A DNA stretch of 64,000 nucleotides from Clonostachys chloroleuca. Taxonomy: Eukaryota; Ascomycota; Sordariomycetes; Hypocreales; Bionectriaceae. Below, piece after piece: positions 34,901-46,132 of this stretch (position 1 is the stretch's first letter; every line of letters starts with the position of its first letter). Position numbers and translations under genes: made by a program. The notes under the pieces are model-generated. The model was not told where the DNA came from. It did no database searches and saw only the letters and a list, made by a program, of their open reading frames with translations. The DNA is taken from contig JBANAY010000003.1 of NCBI GenBank assembly GCA_037952775.1, positions 32,054,001 to 32,118,000 on the forward strand. Reading direction: 5' to 3'.

Positions 34901-37117
34901 AAGGCGGGAATTAAAATTCCAGAGCGAGTGAAGATCGTCACTCTCCAGGCACATATAGCACGACCACACAGCAGCGACGTGAGCCGCGACGCAACCTAAG
35001 GGGATAAGAAAATAGCTCAGCAGCGTAGCATCATGGACTGACTGCATAGTGCGCCCATGCACATTGTTGTATTACTAGTTCATAAACATGTGCATTTCTC
35101 GACGCTAGAGGAGACGGCCATCTTACCATCCTACCCAAGAGGCCACACGCGACCCTCCATCCCCAAAGATTCCAATATTGACCCCACCAAGCACCACCAA
35201 CTCCACAGCCAGGGCGGAATAGGAAGCAAACGGACACTCACATATCACATCTCTACGCCAGAACAAGCGCCAGGAGCGCAAAGGCAGACAAAATGCGTGA
35301 GAATCGCGTAATATGACCAAAATAGCGGCTACGAGTGCCATACTAGACAGTGCCGTTATTGCCACTATTCATTGGCTTGGATAACGTCAAGTTTTTCTTT
35401 CACATTGAGTGCCATATGTTCATCAAACACCTAAAAATAGTCCGAACAATACCAAAGCGGTCATGTATTTCTGAATGAAAAACCACCCCCTTGCCTGTAG
35501 TGATGGTGCAAATGCATTGCCCAAAATGCATCTGCCTTGACACGGCTCGCATGTCAACCAATGCTGCCTGCAAGCATTCCTGGGGAGAGCTTACACCGAT
35601 CCGTGCCAGCTTGGATCTTGGGACCAACAATACCTCGAAGTACACTACTCTTGGTGGGTTTATTGAAAACACGTTTGTGGGATTCAGCTCGGTCTGCGGA
35701 ATGGGCAGGGCTCCCAGCAAGCTTCCCTGGCACCCAGGTGTCAATAATAACACCCCCGATTTTAAAAGTCTCTGAGTGTCGGAAGAGACTACTGGATTTT
35801 AGCGACCTCGAGGAGAAACCCCCAATGTAACAGCAAGCTGTAATCTCGGGCCCGAGCTTCATGACACCGTATCAAAAGACCAGCGCACATGTGTAACCCC
35901 CGAAAACTTTAAAGTACAAGAAGGAAGCATAATTTCTAAATTTACATTCTGTCGGGATAAGCCTAATCATCTGGACGTCAGCCTCTATTTGAATTCCGAG
36001 GGTGGAGATTCCCATTTGTTACGAAAATCGTTTGTGTTGGTAGTACAGCAGTCCAGTACGAAAAATTGCATGTGAGACGAAAAAAAAACCCACATCATGG
36101 TGTGTCTCTTCTTAGTGAACAAACAAATTATCTCTAAGTCTACCCTGAGCCGGTGACTTTCATGTAAATTTAGAATAATTTGAACGCCAACGTGACACTG
36201 TGGCCTATTTTATGAGCCATGTCATGGAGAACCTGATCGTTTGGATTTCAGGCTCGTCGTCAAAGTGGAAGCATAGCCATCCATTGGGTATGCATATTGA
36301 CTGTGCTAGATATAACTGCTCATATACAACTTAGGGGAATCACCTTCGAGTATGAATATTCCAGTCTGTTTCTTAGAGGGGGTACAGGTTCAAGTGTATT
36401 TGATTGGTTTTCTGAAGTTGATGAACACTGATTTTCGGAGTGAAGGCTTTACGATCCAGATCATTATCCAGCTAGTTTGTCCTCCGCACATTGAAGCTTG
36501 TGACTGCAGCTGTGAAGTTAAGATACAGGCACGAACCTTCTATTAAGCTTTTGGGATGATTCTTTTTTCTTCCTCAACTGTGCTGATCCCATTCTGTTGC
36601 TTGGGCCACTCTCTTAGTATGATGAAGATGTCGATCGCCGGCCATGTATAGGGTAGATTGTCAGAAATGGTCGCCGGGTGCTGGGTGGCAACTCACCACT
36701 CACTTAGGCAACTAAGCAACTTCAAGTAAACCAATTACGTCCCGCCTGATTATCCGCCACATGCCCGTAAACAGCCCACCGGTCAATTAGCTGAAGTGAC
36801 GTTATGTATGGCCTTCTTGACACGGTACACCTTCATCAAACTGCATATCTTTCAGCTCCCCTCCCCGCCGCGCGTTACCGAGGAAGCCTAGCGTAAGAGT
36901 CTTCGCGCACACGTGTTAGTTGGAGATACAGCCTTTCGTAAAACACCAAGGCTATTTCAAATATATACCTGGCCAAATTCTTCCCAGCTCATAGCCATGC
37001 AGGGACCAGGCTCTAGACATTCACCCCTGCAACGATCAACCACAAGCAATTGAAGGGACAAGACCCAGCAATCATATTACTCCTCGTCCAAGAGACGAGA
37101 ATAAAACCCCGAGAGCC
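31994..37117. other. 5.1-kb gene-empty interval
   Basis: It lies between the starts of the divergent GPI-type gene (minus) and SARAF gene (plus). Open frames are short and unrecognised. Simple motifs such as GGTAGGTAC-type sequence occur, as in many ascomycete intergenic regions. I see no repeats or RNA genes. Confidence 0.45.
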
Positions 37118-38083
37118 ATGAAGCCCTTTACTTCAGCCGTCGTCGCCTCCCTTCTTCTCGCTGGACCCGCCGCAGCATGGGGCTCATCTGCCAAATCCAA
37201 GAATGCCATCCTCCTGTCCAACGTGCAGACCCTCACCCTCCGCGGCAACGGCGCAAAGACGACAAACCGTCGCGTGTCGGCCGTCCCCCAGCTCAAGTGC
37301 GTCTCCCACCCGGATCTGTGCCGCCATGTCAACATCGACGTGATGCGCTGCACCAACCAGGGCTCCTCCTACGGGACCGAGGACATCGAGTGGAGCTGTG
37401 CCGCCTCTGTCCCCGACGAGTTCCAGCTGGGCGGCACCAATGTCATCTGCGAGGGTTATTCCAACTCCGATGACCCGTATGTCTTCAAGGGCAGCTGCGG
37501 TGTTGAGTACACCGTCACCCTCACCAGCAAGGGCGAGAGAAGATATCCAGACCTCGCCGATACCATTAGAAAGCAAACTGAATCCTCGTCCAATACCGTG
37601 TTCTGGTCAATCTTCTTCATCATAGCAGTCTGCATCGGTCTAGCAGCACTGCTCCGTCATTCAGAAAACGCAGCACCGCAACAAAGGCGTCCTCGTACTA
37701 GAAGAGGAGGGGGAGGGGGAAGCGGATGGGGAGGAGGTGGAGGTGGAGGAGGCGGCGGAGGTCCTGGTGGATGGAACCCAGGTTGGGGCTCTGGCGATAA
37801 CGACGCACCTCCCCCGTACTCAGAACCGAAACCAACCTACAACTCAGACTCATCCTCGTCCTCTTGGAGGCCTGGTTTCTGGTCTGGTATGGCTGCTGGC
37901 AGTGCTGCTGGATATGCAGCTGGTCGACGTGGTGGTGGGAGCTCCTCCCGTGGGTCAACTTACACAGACAACAGTTGGGGTGGCAGGAGTCATGGGGAAT
38001 CGTCGTCCTCTCAATCAGGACGATCGGGACCCTCGGGTGAAACTCATGAAAGCACCGGGTTCGGCTCTACCAGCCGCAGGTGA
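37118..38083 (+). CDS. SARAF-like store-operated calcium entry regulator
   Basis: SARAF (TMEM66, PF06682) is an ER membrane protein that limits store-operated calcium entry in animals; fungal homologues are conserved but little studied. The gene has one exon encoding 321 aa. A signal peptide (MKPFTSAVVASLLLAGPAAA) is followed by the lumenal Cys-containing domain with NAILLSNVQTLTLRG, PQLKCVSHPDLC, VDVMRC-type and IEWSCAA motifs. A single transmembrane helix (NTVFWSIFFIIAVCIGLAAL, about residues 159-178) comes next. The cytosolic tail has a polyglycine block (about residues 194-215), a proline-rich APPPYSEP segment and a Ser/Gly-rich end. The architecture matches SARAF: lumenal domain, one helix, low-complexity tail. 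It converges with bre1. Confidence 0.9.
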   Translation: MKPFTSAVVASLLLAGPAAAWGSSAKSKNAILLSNVQTLTLRGNGAKTTNRRVSAVPQLKCVSHPDLCRHVNIDVMRCTNQGSSYGTEDIEWSCAASVPDEFQLGGTNVICEGYSNSDDPYVFKGSCGVEYTVTLTSKGERRYPDLADTIRKQTESSSNTVFWSIFFIIAVCIGLAALLRHSENAAPQQRRPRTRRGGGGGSGWGGGGGGGGGGGPGGWNPGWGSGDNDAPPPYSEPKPTYNSDSSSSSWRPGFWSGMAAGSAAGYAAGRRGGGSSSRGSTYTDNSWGGRSHGESSSSQSGRSGPSGETHESTGFGSTSRR

Positions 38084-38631
38084 TCCTTTCTCGTAAAGCA
38101 AAAAGCCACATTTGGAGACGGTGTGAATGATAACAGCTTATCTTCGGTTGCCTATTGCTAGCAAAGCTCGAGTTTGAATTACAAGATGTATAAGTGCATA
38201 GTTGCCCCCATATTATCCAACACCAATGAACTCCGACTGCCGATTTGCGTTGATTGCAACTAACTTGCGACAAATAATATGTACATGGAGAGTACCACGC
38301 ATCTTCCTACAGGGGGAGGATGCTTGCTCTTTCCTTCCTTCCTTTCTTTTTATTAAAAAAAGTACACAAAGCCAGATGTGAGAACCGCCATCATGGGTCC
38401 TTGCAGTTCTGGCGAGTCCCGACGCCTCAACAGCGCCGCCAAATATTCTCAAACATTGTTGTTCGAATAAAAACCAACAGTGATCTGCTTGGGTCGTAAG
38501 GGGTAGCTAGAAATATTGCGACCCGAAGGTTCGTTGGTAGTAGCGCCTTGGGTCGAAGAGACTACAACTTGGGCTGTAGTTTTAAATAGAAATCGGTCGA
38601 GTGGTTGTATACAAAGGATGAGATTGGTGTG
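38084..38631. other. Convergent 3' region of the SARAF and bre1 genes
   Basis: These 548 bp between two convergent stop codons hold the 3' UTRs of both genes. I see no further gene. Confidence 0.6.
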
Positions 38632-41402
38632 TTAATAATCGTGTTGGTGATGAGCCTGCATGACGTCCATCTTGTCAAATGACCTAGCACAAGACGGACA
38701 CTTCCGCATGCGGTTGCTGATGCGGTCTTCGATGCAGCCCTTGCAAAAGAGATGACCACATGTTTTTAGAATTCTGTTCTTGAATTCCTTTTCGCATATT
38801 GAGCAGAGAGCAAAACGCTAGACATCGTGACATTAGCCAACAAATCCCTTTCAACGCAAAAAAAGTCCACAGGAAAAGGAACAAACTTACCCTCAAACCC
38901 TCCATTTCTACTGAATGGTTGCTCAGCGCTTGTGTCTTCCAGTAATCACGATCTTTTTGCATAGCATCAACCCGCACTTTAAGCCTTTCCGCCTCCGTCT
39001 CTTGAGCCGTATTCCGCTCCTTCACGGCTGCTGCGGCGGCGTCCTTCGACTTCACCAAATTGGTCAAATCACTAACTTGCTTGTTTAGGGCTTCAGCACG
39101 GCGGATCGACTCCTGGCTACTGTTCTCCGTCTCCTTGCTCTTCGCTAGCAATTGAGCATTGGTCTGCTTCAGATCTGCCATTTGTTTCTCCAAATTGCTG
39201 AGGAGTGTCCGGTTTTGAGATTCCAAATCCTTCAGTTGAGCAATAATTTCAGCACTCTTTCCGTTCTGAATTCGAAGAGATCGAATTTCGTTGTTTCTTG
39301 TGTCAGCATCCTTTCTGGCGGCAAAGTACTTTTGATCAGCCTTGCTCTTCTCTGCCGTCAAAACCGAAACACGTTCCTCAAGCGAAGCGAAGTCCATGAT
39401 TTTCTTCTGCGCCAAGTCCTTCATTTTCTTGTATGCCTTCTCAATAGAAGGCAGCTCCTGGTTAATTGATTGGAAGTCAAGTAGCAACTTCTTGTATTTG
39501 GCTTGCAGATCCTCATGCGATAATTCTGTGACATCGCTTGACTCCGCCCCTTCCTCGTTGGCTGGGTTTAGTCTGGCAATTTCTGACTCAAGTGCCGAGA
39601 TTCGATCGTCCTTGGCGGCGGCGAGCTCCTTGATCTGTTCAAGAGCAATCCTATCACGCTCCATGTGTGCTTTCCGCTGGGTATTTTCAGCCAGAATCTC
39701 ATCACGAGCGGACCGAACCCGTGTCAAGTCGTTGTCGCGAGTTATAATCTCTGCTTCCAGCTCCTGGGTGATCTGATTCGCATCCGTTTCTAACTGAGTC
39801 CGGAATGCGGTTCTCTCTGCCTGGAGCTTCTCTGCCTCTTCTCGTAATTGCTTATTCGTGGCTTCAAGATTGTTGATCCGTTTAATAAGATCCTCATTCT
39901 GGATTTTGAACTGTTTGAACACATCCGTACGAATGTAATCCTCGTCAGTTAACGCATCGCGCCGAGCCTTTAATGACGAATTTTCGTCTTGTAGCGTTTT
40001 GACCTCTGCCAGAAACTTGTCGATCTGCTCCTTTTGTTTCGCTGCAGCTGCTGTTGCCTCCTCATATTTCATCAGGATTTCCCCATGGTTGGCATTGCCG
40101 TTGGTTTCTCTTCCATCCGCACCATTGCCTGCACCGGAAGATGGCTCAGTTACTTTTGCAAAAGCTTGTTGCTCAAGCTTTTGCACCTGAACACTTTTAG
40201 CGCGATCCAACTTCTTCTCAGCCTTGAAATATCGGAGCGTTGCCGCATTCAGTTGCTCGGAGAGCTGCTCTTTCTCGCTGCTGAGACGGTCGAGTTTCAA
40301 CAGGTATTCCTTCTGGGATGCTAAAAGCGCAGTGATTTTGGCCTCTAATTTAGCACCTTCAGGCGACAACTCTCCACGATGCGCTGCGATTCGATTCAAT
40401 AAGGACTCGGCTTTCGATTTTATGTTTTTTCCTTTGTCTTGTAAATGTTTTTGAAAATCATGAAGGTCCTTGAACGTAACGCCAGTCAAATAGCGGCCAT
40501 CTAAAGTGTCGCGTGTCAGTCGAGATTGATCAGATGTAGGGAGTCCGGGCGCTTCTCGCCCCTTGATAGAATTATGGAGTAGAAATACCTGATGGAGTTG
40601 GGTTCGACGATATGGTGGACTCGGCCAAGAGTTGCAACTCCTCAAGAACCTATCGAGGTTAGCGTACGGCACATGCCTCAGAAATCTTGAGCAACATACC
40701 TGCAGCCACCAAGCATCAATGATCCGGAGGTGGTCATCGTGATGTACTGATCGCTTATGTAGTTCTTCGAGACGTGATTCCGCAGTCGATGCCCTACGGC
40801 TGTATTCCTGCATTTGTCGATAGATGGCGCCTTTTGTGTATGACTATCGCCTTGTGTCAGTCCATTGTTTGTCTCAAAATCAAAGAAACGCGCTCAGTTA
40901 TGGGGCCTTGTTTCGCAGCGGTCAAAAGGGGAGAAGGTAGACGAGAAAACGCGGGGATATGCATAATTTCAAACGCGCGACTTCGAGTGGGATGTTTTTC
41001 TGGGTAGACAGAGCAATCGATCCGCTGATCTAGTTGGCATCAGAACACGAGAGGATAGTCGTGTCATCACCCCACCCAAAAGAAGGGTACGCACAGCGGA
41101 CAGGGAGGACGAGCAAAGAAAAAGTGGCTGGTCGGTGCGGTTTGAAAGTATGGTATCGGTGGCCACCGGAAGGGGATTGATTGTCGAGGGGGCAAGCGAA
41201 GGGTTGGAATTCAAATGCTTACCTCGATCCAGCCTTCCTCTTTCATTTCAGGGCCATCATCCTTGGTCCTAGTACCGTTCACCGCGACTCGCTTGCTGGG
41301 TGGCGCGAGCTCGTCGGTGTTGATTGCCGGTCTCTTCCTGTCCTCCATCTTGGAAGTCGTGGATGGACGGGGTGAGGCAGTTGGTGTCGTGGCCACAGGC
41401 AT
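38632..41402 (-). CDS. bre1: Bre1-type E3 ubiquitin ligase (histone H2B)
   Basis: Bre1 with the E2 Rad6 monoubiquitinates histone H2B, which in turn is needed for H3K4 and H3K79 methylation. Five exons are predicted: 41402..41223, 40843..40700, 40649..40589, 40500..38891 and 38817..38632, totalling 2181 nt, 726 aa. The N-terminus carries KMEDRKRPA and [10 protein letters not shown] (nuclear signal). Exon 2 starts [14 protein letters not shown] and ends [13 protein letters not shown]. Exon 3 gives [10 protein letters not shown]. Exon 4 is almost wholly coiled coil. The last exon holds the C3HC4 [29 protein letters not shown]. The RING is rebuilt only after removing the intron 38818..38890. Intron 1 is long (379 nt). 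I chose the ATG at 41402; one at 41348 is also in frame. It is divergent from bdp1 across 459 bp. Confidence 0.93.
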
Positions 41403-41861
41403 GAGAAGACGTGCGCGGAGCTGAGCCAGAAACCGCCGGCAAGGAAATTAAAACGCGGCTATCGTGACTGGGAGGGCCTTTAAGCAAAATCCCATCTCAA
41501 CACCTGGCGCGCGGGCGGTCATGAACTTGGGGCGGGGCGTAATGCGTGATGATGATAGAGGATGTTGCGTTTACTAAGGAGTTGAAATTTCGAGGTTGCA
41601 GAGTCGCAAACCAGAATGCACGAGTCTCCACTCTAGAAGAGGCTTAGTGGACGCGCTAACCGAATCTAGCATCCCTTATCGTGATCACTTTCGGGTAAAC
41701 TTCGCTGTGACATCCCACCACTGATTATGCCGCTCTTTTTTATCGGTGGGGAAGCCAAAAGCTAATGTGAATTTCTCTGTCCCGCCTCACAGTTTCAATT
41801 GTCGCGTTGGCTTCCATCTCGCAAATCCTGCGATAATGAGTTGTATACCTCATCCTGAAAC
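41403..41861. promoter_or_regulatory. Shared divergent promoter of bre1 and bdp1
   Basis: These 459 bp lie between the start codons of two nuclear housekeeping genes transcribed in opposite directions. Both promoters must lie here or just inside the 5' leaders. No obvious TATA box is present, as usual for such genes. Confidence 0.6.
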
Positions 41862-43538
41862 ATGAGCTCGATGTTCAAGAAACGAGGCGGCCTTGCCTTC
41901 AAGCCCAAGCTTCCAGTCGCAAGGCCACGCCCGACCGCACCAACCTCACAACCACCCAAGCCTGCTGCTGCTGAGGCGCAGATCACCCCTCCGCCATCAG
42001 ACGTGCCTTCTCTGACTGAAATCGCGCAATCGGAAACCTCTGTACCCGAAACTTCGAGCACCGGCACCCCAGAGACGTCATTGGAGCCTGTCCAAGGGCC
42101 AGCCGCCAACCATCCAGCAATTGCGACTCAGCCAAATCCATCACCGGATCTGCCGCCAGCCTCTGAGTCAGACGATCACCCATTGGCCGCCGAACATACA
42201 GCACCCCCGCCTCACGCTCTTCCGAGACAAGATACCTCAGAGACATTACCCGCCAGCACAAACCAGGCTGATGACCAACGACCGCAACCGGCAGCCGAAT
42301 ATGCCACTCCTTCCAGTACTTTACAAGAGCTAGTTGAGGTGCCACCAGCCGAGGCCGCCATAACGCCGGGCGCAAGCGAGGCCTGTGAAACCCTGCAGCC
42401 CACGCCACCATCTTCAATCACCCGAAGAAAAAGGACAACGGCAGCCGCGACGGCCGAGGCAAGCGACAGCACCGCAGTCACAGCACCCCGGAAGCGACAA
42501 CGAAAGACAACCCAAAATGAAGACGACGGCGCAACAGAAGCACCCGCGCGAAAACCGCGCCGTCCCCGGGCCACCACAGGGGAGGAGGGGACTAGAACAC
42601 CAAGGCGTGCCCGGTCTCTGACACCAGAGGATGCGGAGAACCAGGTGGTAGACCTACAGAAACTGAAAATGTCCGACTTGACTAGAGATCTACACATTGG
42701 AAAGAAGTTTAGCAGACACGACGAGCTTAGAGAGCGGGAGAGACAGGCAAGGATAAAGGGGAAATCGAGAACCGAAAGTGAAGGGCCCGAAGCCGAAGGG
42801 GAGAAGGTCGAGGCAAACGGTTCTACTTCGAACAGCGCCGGAGCAACCCCATCAAACCCCGCGCTAAGCGCCGCGCCCTCGCAGGCGACCGCAGGTCCAC
42901 AGTTCCGCATCGTGGATGGTCAGATCGTCCTCGACCAGAGTTCACTGGTCATGGACCGACACGCTCGGGCTGTTGCGACACAGGGTGAAATGGAAATGGT
43001 GGAGGAGAACGACTTCACCCGGCTCATCACGAGCAGCTCCTTCATGAACACATCCAAACTAAAGGGACCCAACATCTGGACGGCAGAGGAGACAAAACTC
43101 TTCTATCGCGGACTCGCCATGTTCGGGACCGACTTTGAGATGATTTCCAAGATGTTTCCTGGCAAACAGCGTCGGCACGTCAAGCTCAAGTACAATCGCG
43201 AGGAGCGTCACGCTCCTCAGCTAATCCACGCCGCCACTTACGGGGAGAAGACGACCAAGATGGACCTCAATGAGTATAAATCCTTAACGGGCACCGTTTT
43301 CGAGTCGGTGGAAAGCATCGAGGCCGGGCAGCGCAAGATGCAAGAGGACTTCGAGGCGGAGCAGAAGCGCATCGCTGATGAGCAGGCCGAGGTTATGCGG
43401 AAGAAGCGAGAGGAGCTCTTTGCCGATGATGACAAGGCGGAGGACGGGAACGCAAAGAAGAAGAAGAAGCGGAAGACGAAACAGCAACACGAGGATGAAG
43501 GGCGTTATGGGGAGGTGGTCATTGAAGAAGACTTGTAG
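41862..43538 (+). CDS. bdp1: TFIIIB subunit Bdp1 (SANT domain)
   Basis: Bdp1 (B'') is part of TFIIIB with TBP and Brf1, and recruits RNA polymerase III to tRNA, 5S and U6 genes. The gene has a single exon, 558 aa. The N-terminus MSSMFKKRGGLAFKPKLP is typical of Bdp1. A long disordered Pro/Ala/Thr-rich stretch follows, then a basic region. The extended SANT/Myb domain lies at about residues 400-450: GPNIWTAEETKLFYRGLAMF, FEMISKMFPGK, RRHVKLKYNREER. The flanking conserved segments are VVDLQKLKMSDLTRDL before and MDLNEYKSLTG after. The C-terminus is Lys-rich. An in-frame ATG three codons downstream is an alternative start. It converges with rad23. Confidence 0.92.
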   Translation: MSSMFKKRGGLAFKPKLPVARPRPTAPTSQPPKPAAAEAQITPPPSDVPSLTEIAQSETSVPETSSTGTPETSLEPVQGPAANHPAIATQPNPSPDLPPASESDDHPLAAEHTAPPPHALPRQDTSETLPASTNQADDQRPQPAAEYATPSSTLQELVEVPPAEAAITPGASEACETLQPTPPSSITRRKRTTAAATAEASDSTAVTAPRKRQRKTTQNEDDGATEAPARKPRRPRATTGEEGTRTPRRARSLTPEDAENQVVDLQKLKMSDLTRDLHIGKKFSRHDELRERERQARIKGKSRTESEGPEAEGEKVEANGSTSNSAGATPSNPALSAAPSQATAGPQFRIVDGQIVLDQSSLVMDRHARAVATQGEMEMVEENDFTRLITSSSFMNTSKLKGPNIWTAEETKLFYRGLAMFGTDFEMISKMFPGKQRRHVKLKYNREERHAPQLIHAATYGEKTTKMDLNEYKSLTGTVFESVESIEAGQRKMQEDFEAEQKRIADEQAEVMRKKREELFADDDKAEDGNAKKKKKRKTKQQHEDEGRYGEVVIEEDL

Positions 43539-44036
43539 AATCATCTGCTGCGGTCGCACATTTGGGAAATGGAAGGGAAGGTAATGGATGGGAAGGGCAA
43601 CCATTTGGGGGTAAGGAAATGTCAGGAATGATACCCAGCTTAAAGATAGCATTTTGCGGAGTTTTTAGTAGGATATTTTATGGCGTGCACGGCAATTAGA
43701 TTCGTCTTTTTTTTTCGTTCGATTTTGAACGTTATTCAATTTATTTATATCCGTTTTCTCACGTATACTTGCCCGCATGACCTATAATCCGCACAGCGCT
43801 ATGGAACACGTCTCGGGTTTGCACCATTTTCCATTGATGAAGTATCTTGACTGAAAAGAAAAGGTAATCAAATATGAATAGGCCCAACCTATGAAGCCTC
43901 TTGCACAGGTCTGCCTCCCATCCTCCCAGTACTGACAAGCATCTGACGTCCTCGTTTCATCAGTAACGCCATTTGATCCCCCCGAATTATTTCATAATCA
44001 TGACATCCCGAAACCCAGTTCATCATACCCAAATAC
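43539..44036. other. Convergent 3' region of bdp1 and rad23
   Basis: These 498 bp between two convergent stops contain AT-rich 3' UTR sequence with a short poly-T run near 43709. No gene is seen. Confidence 0.6.
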
Positions 44037-45570
44037 TTAATTGGCACCGGGTTGATCATCATCATCGGGTTGGTCGAAGAGAAAGTTGGCGGCTAACTCC
44101 TCGTTCTTATCGCAAGCGAAGTAAGCCTGGATGGCCTGGTCGCGGTCAAAGCCGAGTCGGCATAACTAGTCAACGGGTTTCATGTCAGCAGGGTTTCGGT
44201 ATTAACCAGGTAAGTAGTGGGGTTTTTACCCTCTCGATCGCATCCCGTTCCTCCTCGGTGACGGAAATAGCCTGAGCACCAGGGGGTAGAGGAACATCAT
44301 CGTCAGCATCCTCGCCAAGGAGCTGGAGAAATTGGTCTGGGTTGGAGGCGATCAGCTGAGCCAGTTGAGGGTTTCCCGCGCCGAGCTGTTGCAGGATGGG
44401 CTCCAGCATCTGAGGCTGCTGCTGGACTACTTGTCGCAGCTGTTGGAACTGTGCATTGTTTCGGAGGAAGTCCAAGTTACCAAGATCACCAGCTTGGGCT
44501 GTGGCAGAAGGATTCGAGGTTGCCGATCGGTCGGTGCCTCCTTGTTGCGCAGCGAGATCGAAAAGATTTACGTTTCCTCCGTCACCGCCCTGCGCGGGAG
44601 GGGCAGCGGCGGCTGGGGGAGCCTGAGGGGCGGCAGCGGCAGCCTGCCTCTGCTGCTGCTCTTGTTGGATGTTGTCGGGAATTCCCTTGACCAATGTCAA
44701 CACTACATCCTCTCGATGTTCAAGGATTCGTCCAATACACTCACAGTCAGAAGATACTCGACGGCACGGTCGGGATTGTTAAATGCGGCGCGCATGGCTG
44801 CCTCAATCTGACTCCTCTCGAATCCCATAGCCTCCATATTCGCAATGGCCTCGGCACGCTCAGGCCCCATGGCCAGACCCGAAGGGGCGCCGCTGGGTGC
44901 CTCCGTGCTGCGCTGTGGAGTCGGCGTGTGAGGAACTGCGGCTGAGACGGATGAGGAGTGCGATGGAGCAGGAGGAACAGCAGGTGTAGAAGCGGGAGCC
45001 TGAGCTGGTGTGGCATGAACGTTGGATGGTGCGGCTGCGGGCTTCTCCTTGGGCTAAATGGATAGCGTTAGAATCCCCAAATAGCTTTCCATAGAGCATG
45101 AATATGTGTCGCTCACCTTGTTCACCATACAGACAACGTATCCCTTCTCCTCGATGTTATAGGAAGCCACAGTCTCTTCATCTTTCAAGATTTTGCCTAA
45201 GAGCCTATCAGTCATCGCCACTCGCTCAGCCTCAATACCTCATAAGCCAAACATACCAGAGTAGATGAGCTTCTGATGCTTGGGGTCCCAGCCCTTTTCG
45301 GCCGAAATCTTCTCCTTGAGGGACGATATCTAGAAGTAGCCACAGGTTAGCGGCGGTGTTCGAGATCGGAGGGCCAAGATCGAAAAGTTGCTCCAAGGTG
45401 GGAGGAATAAGTCGGGCGTACCAGATCAGTCGGCTCGGCATCGAGCGAGAACTTCTGCTGCTTCAGGTCCTGTTACAAAGCCTAGAGTTAGTCGGGTTCG
45501 GCAAGTAACGAAGCAGAGTGGATGGAGCATAGGGCACAGCTAGGTGACGTACCTTGAAAGTGATCTTCAT
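44037..45570 (-). CDS. rad23: Rad23 (UBL-UBA nucleotide excision repair / proteasome shuttle)
   Basis: Rad23 binds Rad4/XPC in nucleotide excision repair and shuttles ubiquitinated proteins to the proteasome. Seven exons are predicted: 45570..45553, 45469..45422, 45329..45257, 45196..45117, 45053..44745, 44685..44230 and 44165..44037, totalling 1113 nt, 370 aa. All six introns are GT-AG. Exon 1 is only 18 nt (MKITFK). The UBL domain (about 1-75) includes [15 protein letters not shown] and [17 protein letters not shown]1 (about 138-177) has [20 protein letters not shown]. The XPC-binding domain (about 245-300) has [20 protein letters not shown] and [23 protein letters not shown]2 (about 322-362) has [20 protein letters not shown]. 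The domain order and length match the family. Several short 5' exons are typical of fungal rad23 genes. Confidence 0.95.
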
Positions 45571-45902
45571 GGTGGGCGGTTTCAAGCAGCTGGCAGACTG
45601 CTGCGCCAACAGAGAAGCGGATTTGAGTGGATGTGGAGGGGGGATAGAATCGACGGGGGAGAAGCGTCTCTTGATGTGCGAAACGGGCGAGAGAAGCCGG
45701 ACACCTGGAGCTTGTGAAGCGAAAAAAGACGAGATGCGTAGATTGGGTTGGCGCTCAGGGCTGGAGGTGTGTTGACATTTGGCTAAGGTCAGTCAGCAGG
45801 CAAAAGCCGAATGTGAAAAGGTGGGGTTTGCGGCACTCGCCCCTCTCGAGCTCCAGTCACAGCTTATCGTCAAGAGGAGTCGCTGATGTCTGCCTAGTAG
45901 GC
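45571..45902. promoter_or_regulatory. Upstream region of rad23
   Basis: These 332 bp between the rad23 start and the second MITE-like element should contain the rad23 promoter. I see no coding signal. Confidence 0.45.
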
Positions 45903-46132
45903 AGGCAGCTGGGTGACATTAGCTTAAGACACTCAAATAATATACTACTTATTCTCGAGTCTGCGAGTCGGTTTATGATAGCCGAGGGCTGATAAAATAT
46001 ATCGAATAATACACTAGAGATCATTGACTTTTTCTTATTTTATACTCCCTTGTTCGGTTACCTGACCATCAAAGAAAGCCGCTGTCTATAACCACCGTTT
46101 AATTTAGTGTCTCATTTCTTCTGTCACCTGCC
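45903..46132. mobile_element. MITE-like element, copy 2 (about 230 bp)
   Basis: The left arm at about 45904 reads GGCAGCTGGGTGACATT and continues to AAGACACT. The right arm read on the opposite strand from 46132 is GGCAGGTGACAGAAG, continuing to AATGAGACACT. The interior motif ACTTATTCTCGAGTCTGCG matches CTTATTGTCGAGTCTGC of copy 1 at 11.5 kb, in the same place relative to the left arm. This copy is larger by about 90 bp of AT-rich interior. I could not find a clean target-site duplication, so the ends are approximate. Confidence 0.65.

Noticed and set aside
39152..40454. Plus-strand open frames inside bre1
   Set aside because: They lie antisense to the coiled-coil exon and have no independent support.
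40969..41214. Open frame inside the first bre1 intron as an extra exon
   Set aside because: The joined exons 1 and 2 already give the continuous Bre1 N-terminus (GWIE then [10 protein letters not shown]), and inserting this frame would disrupt it.
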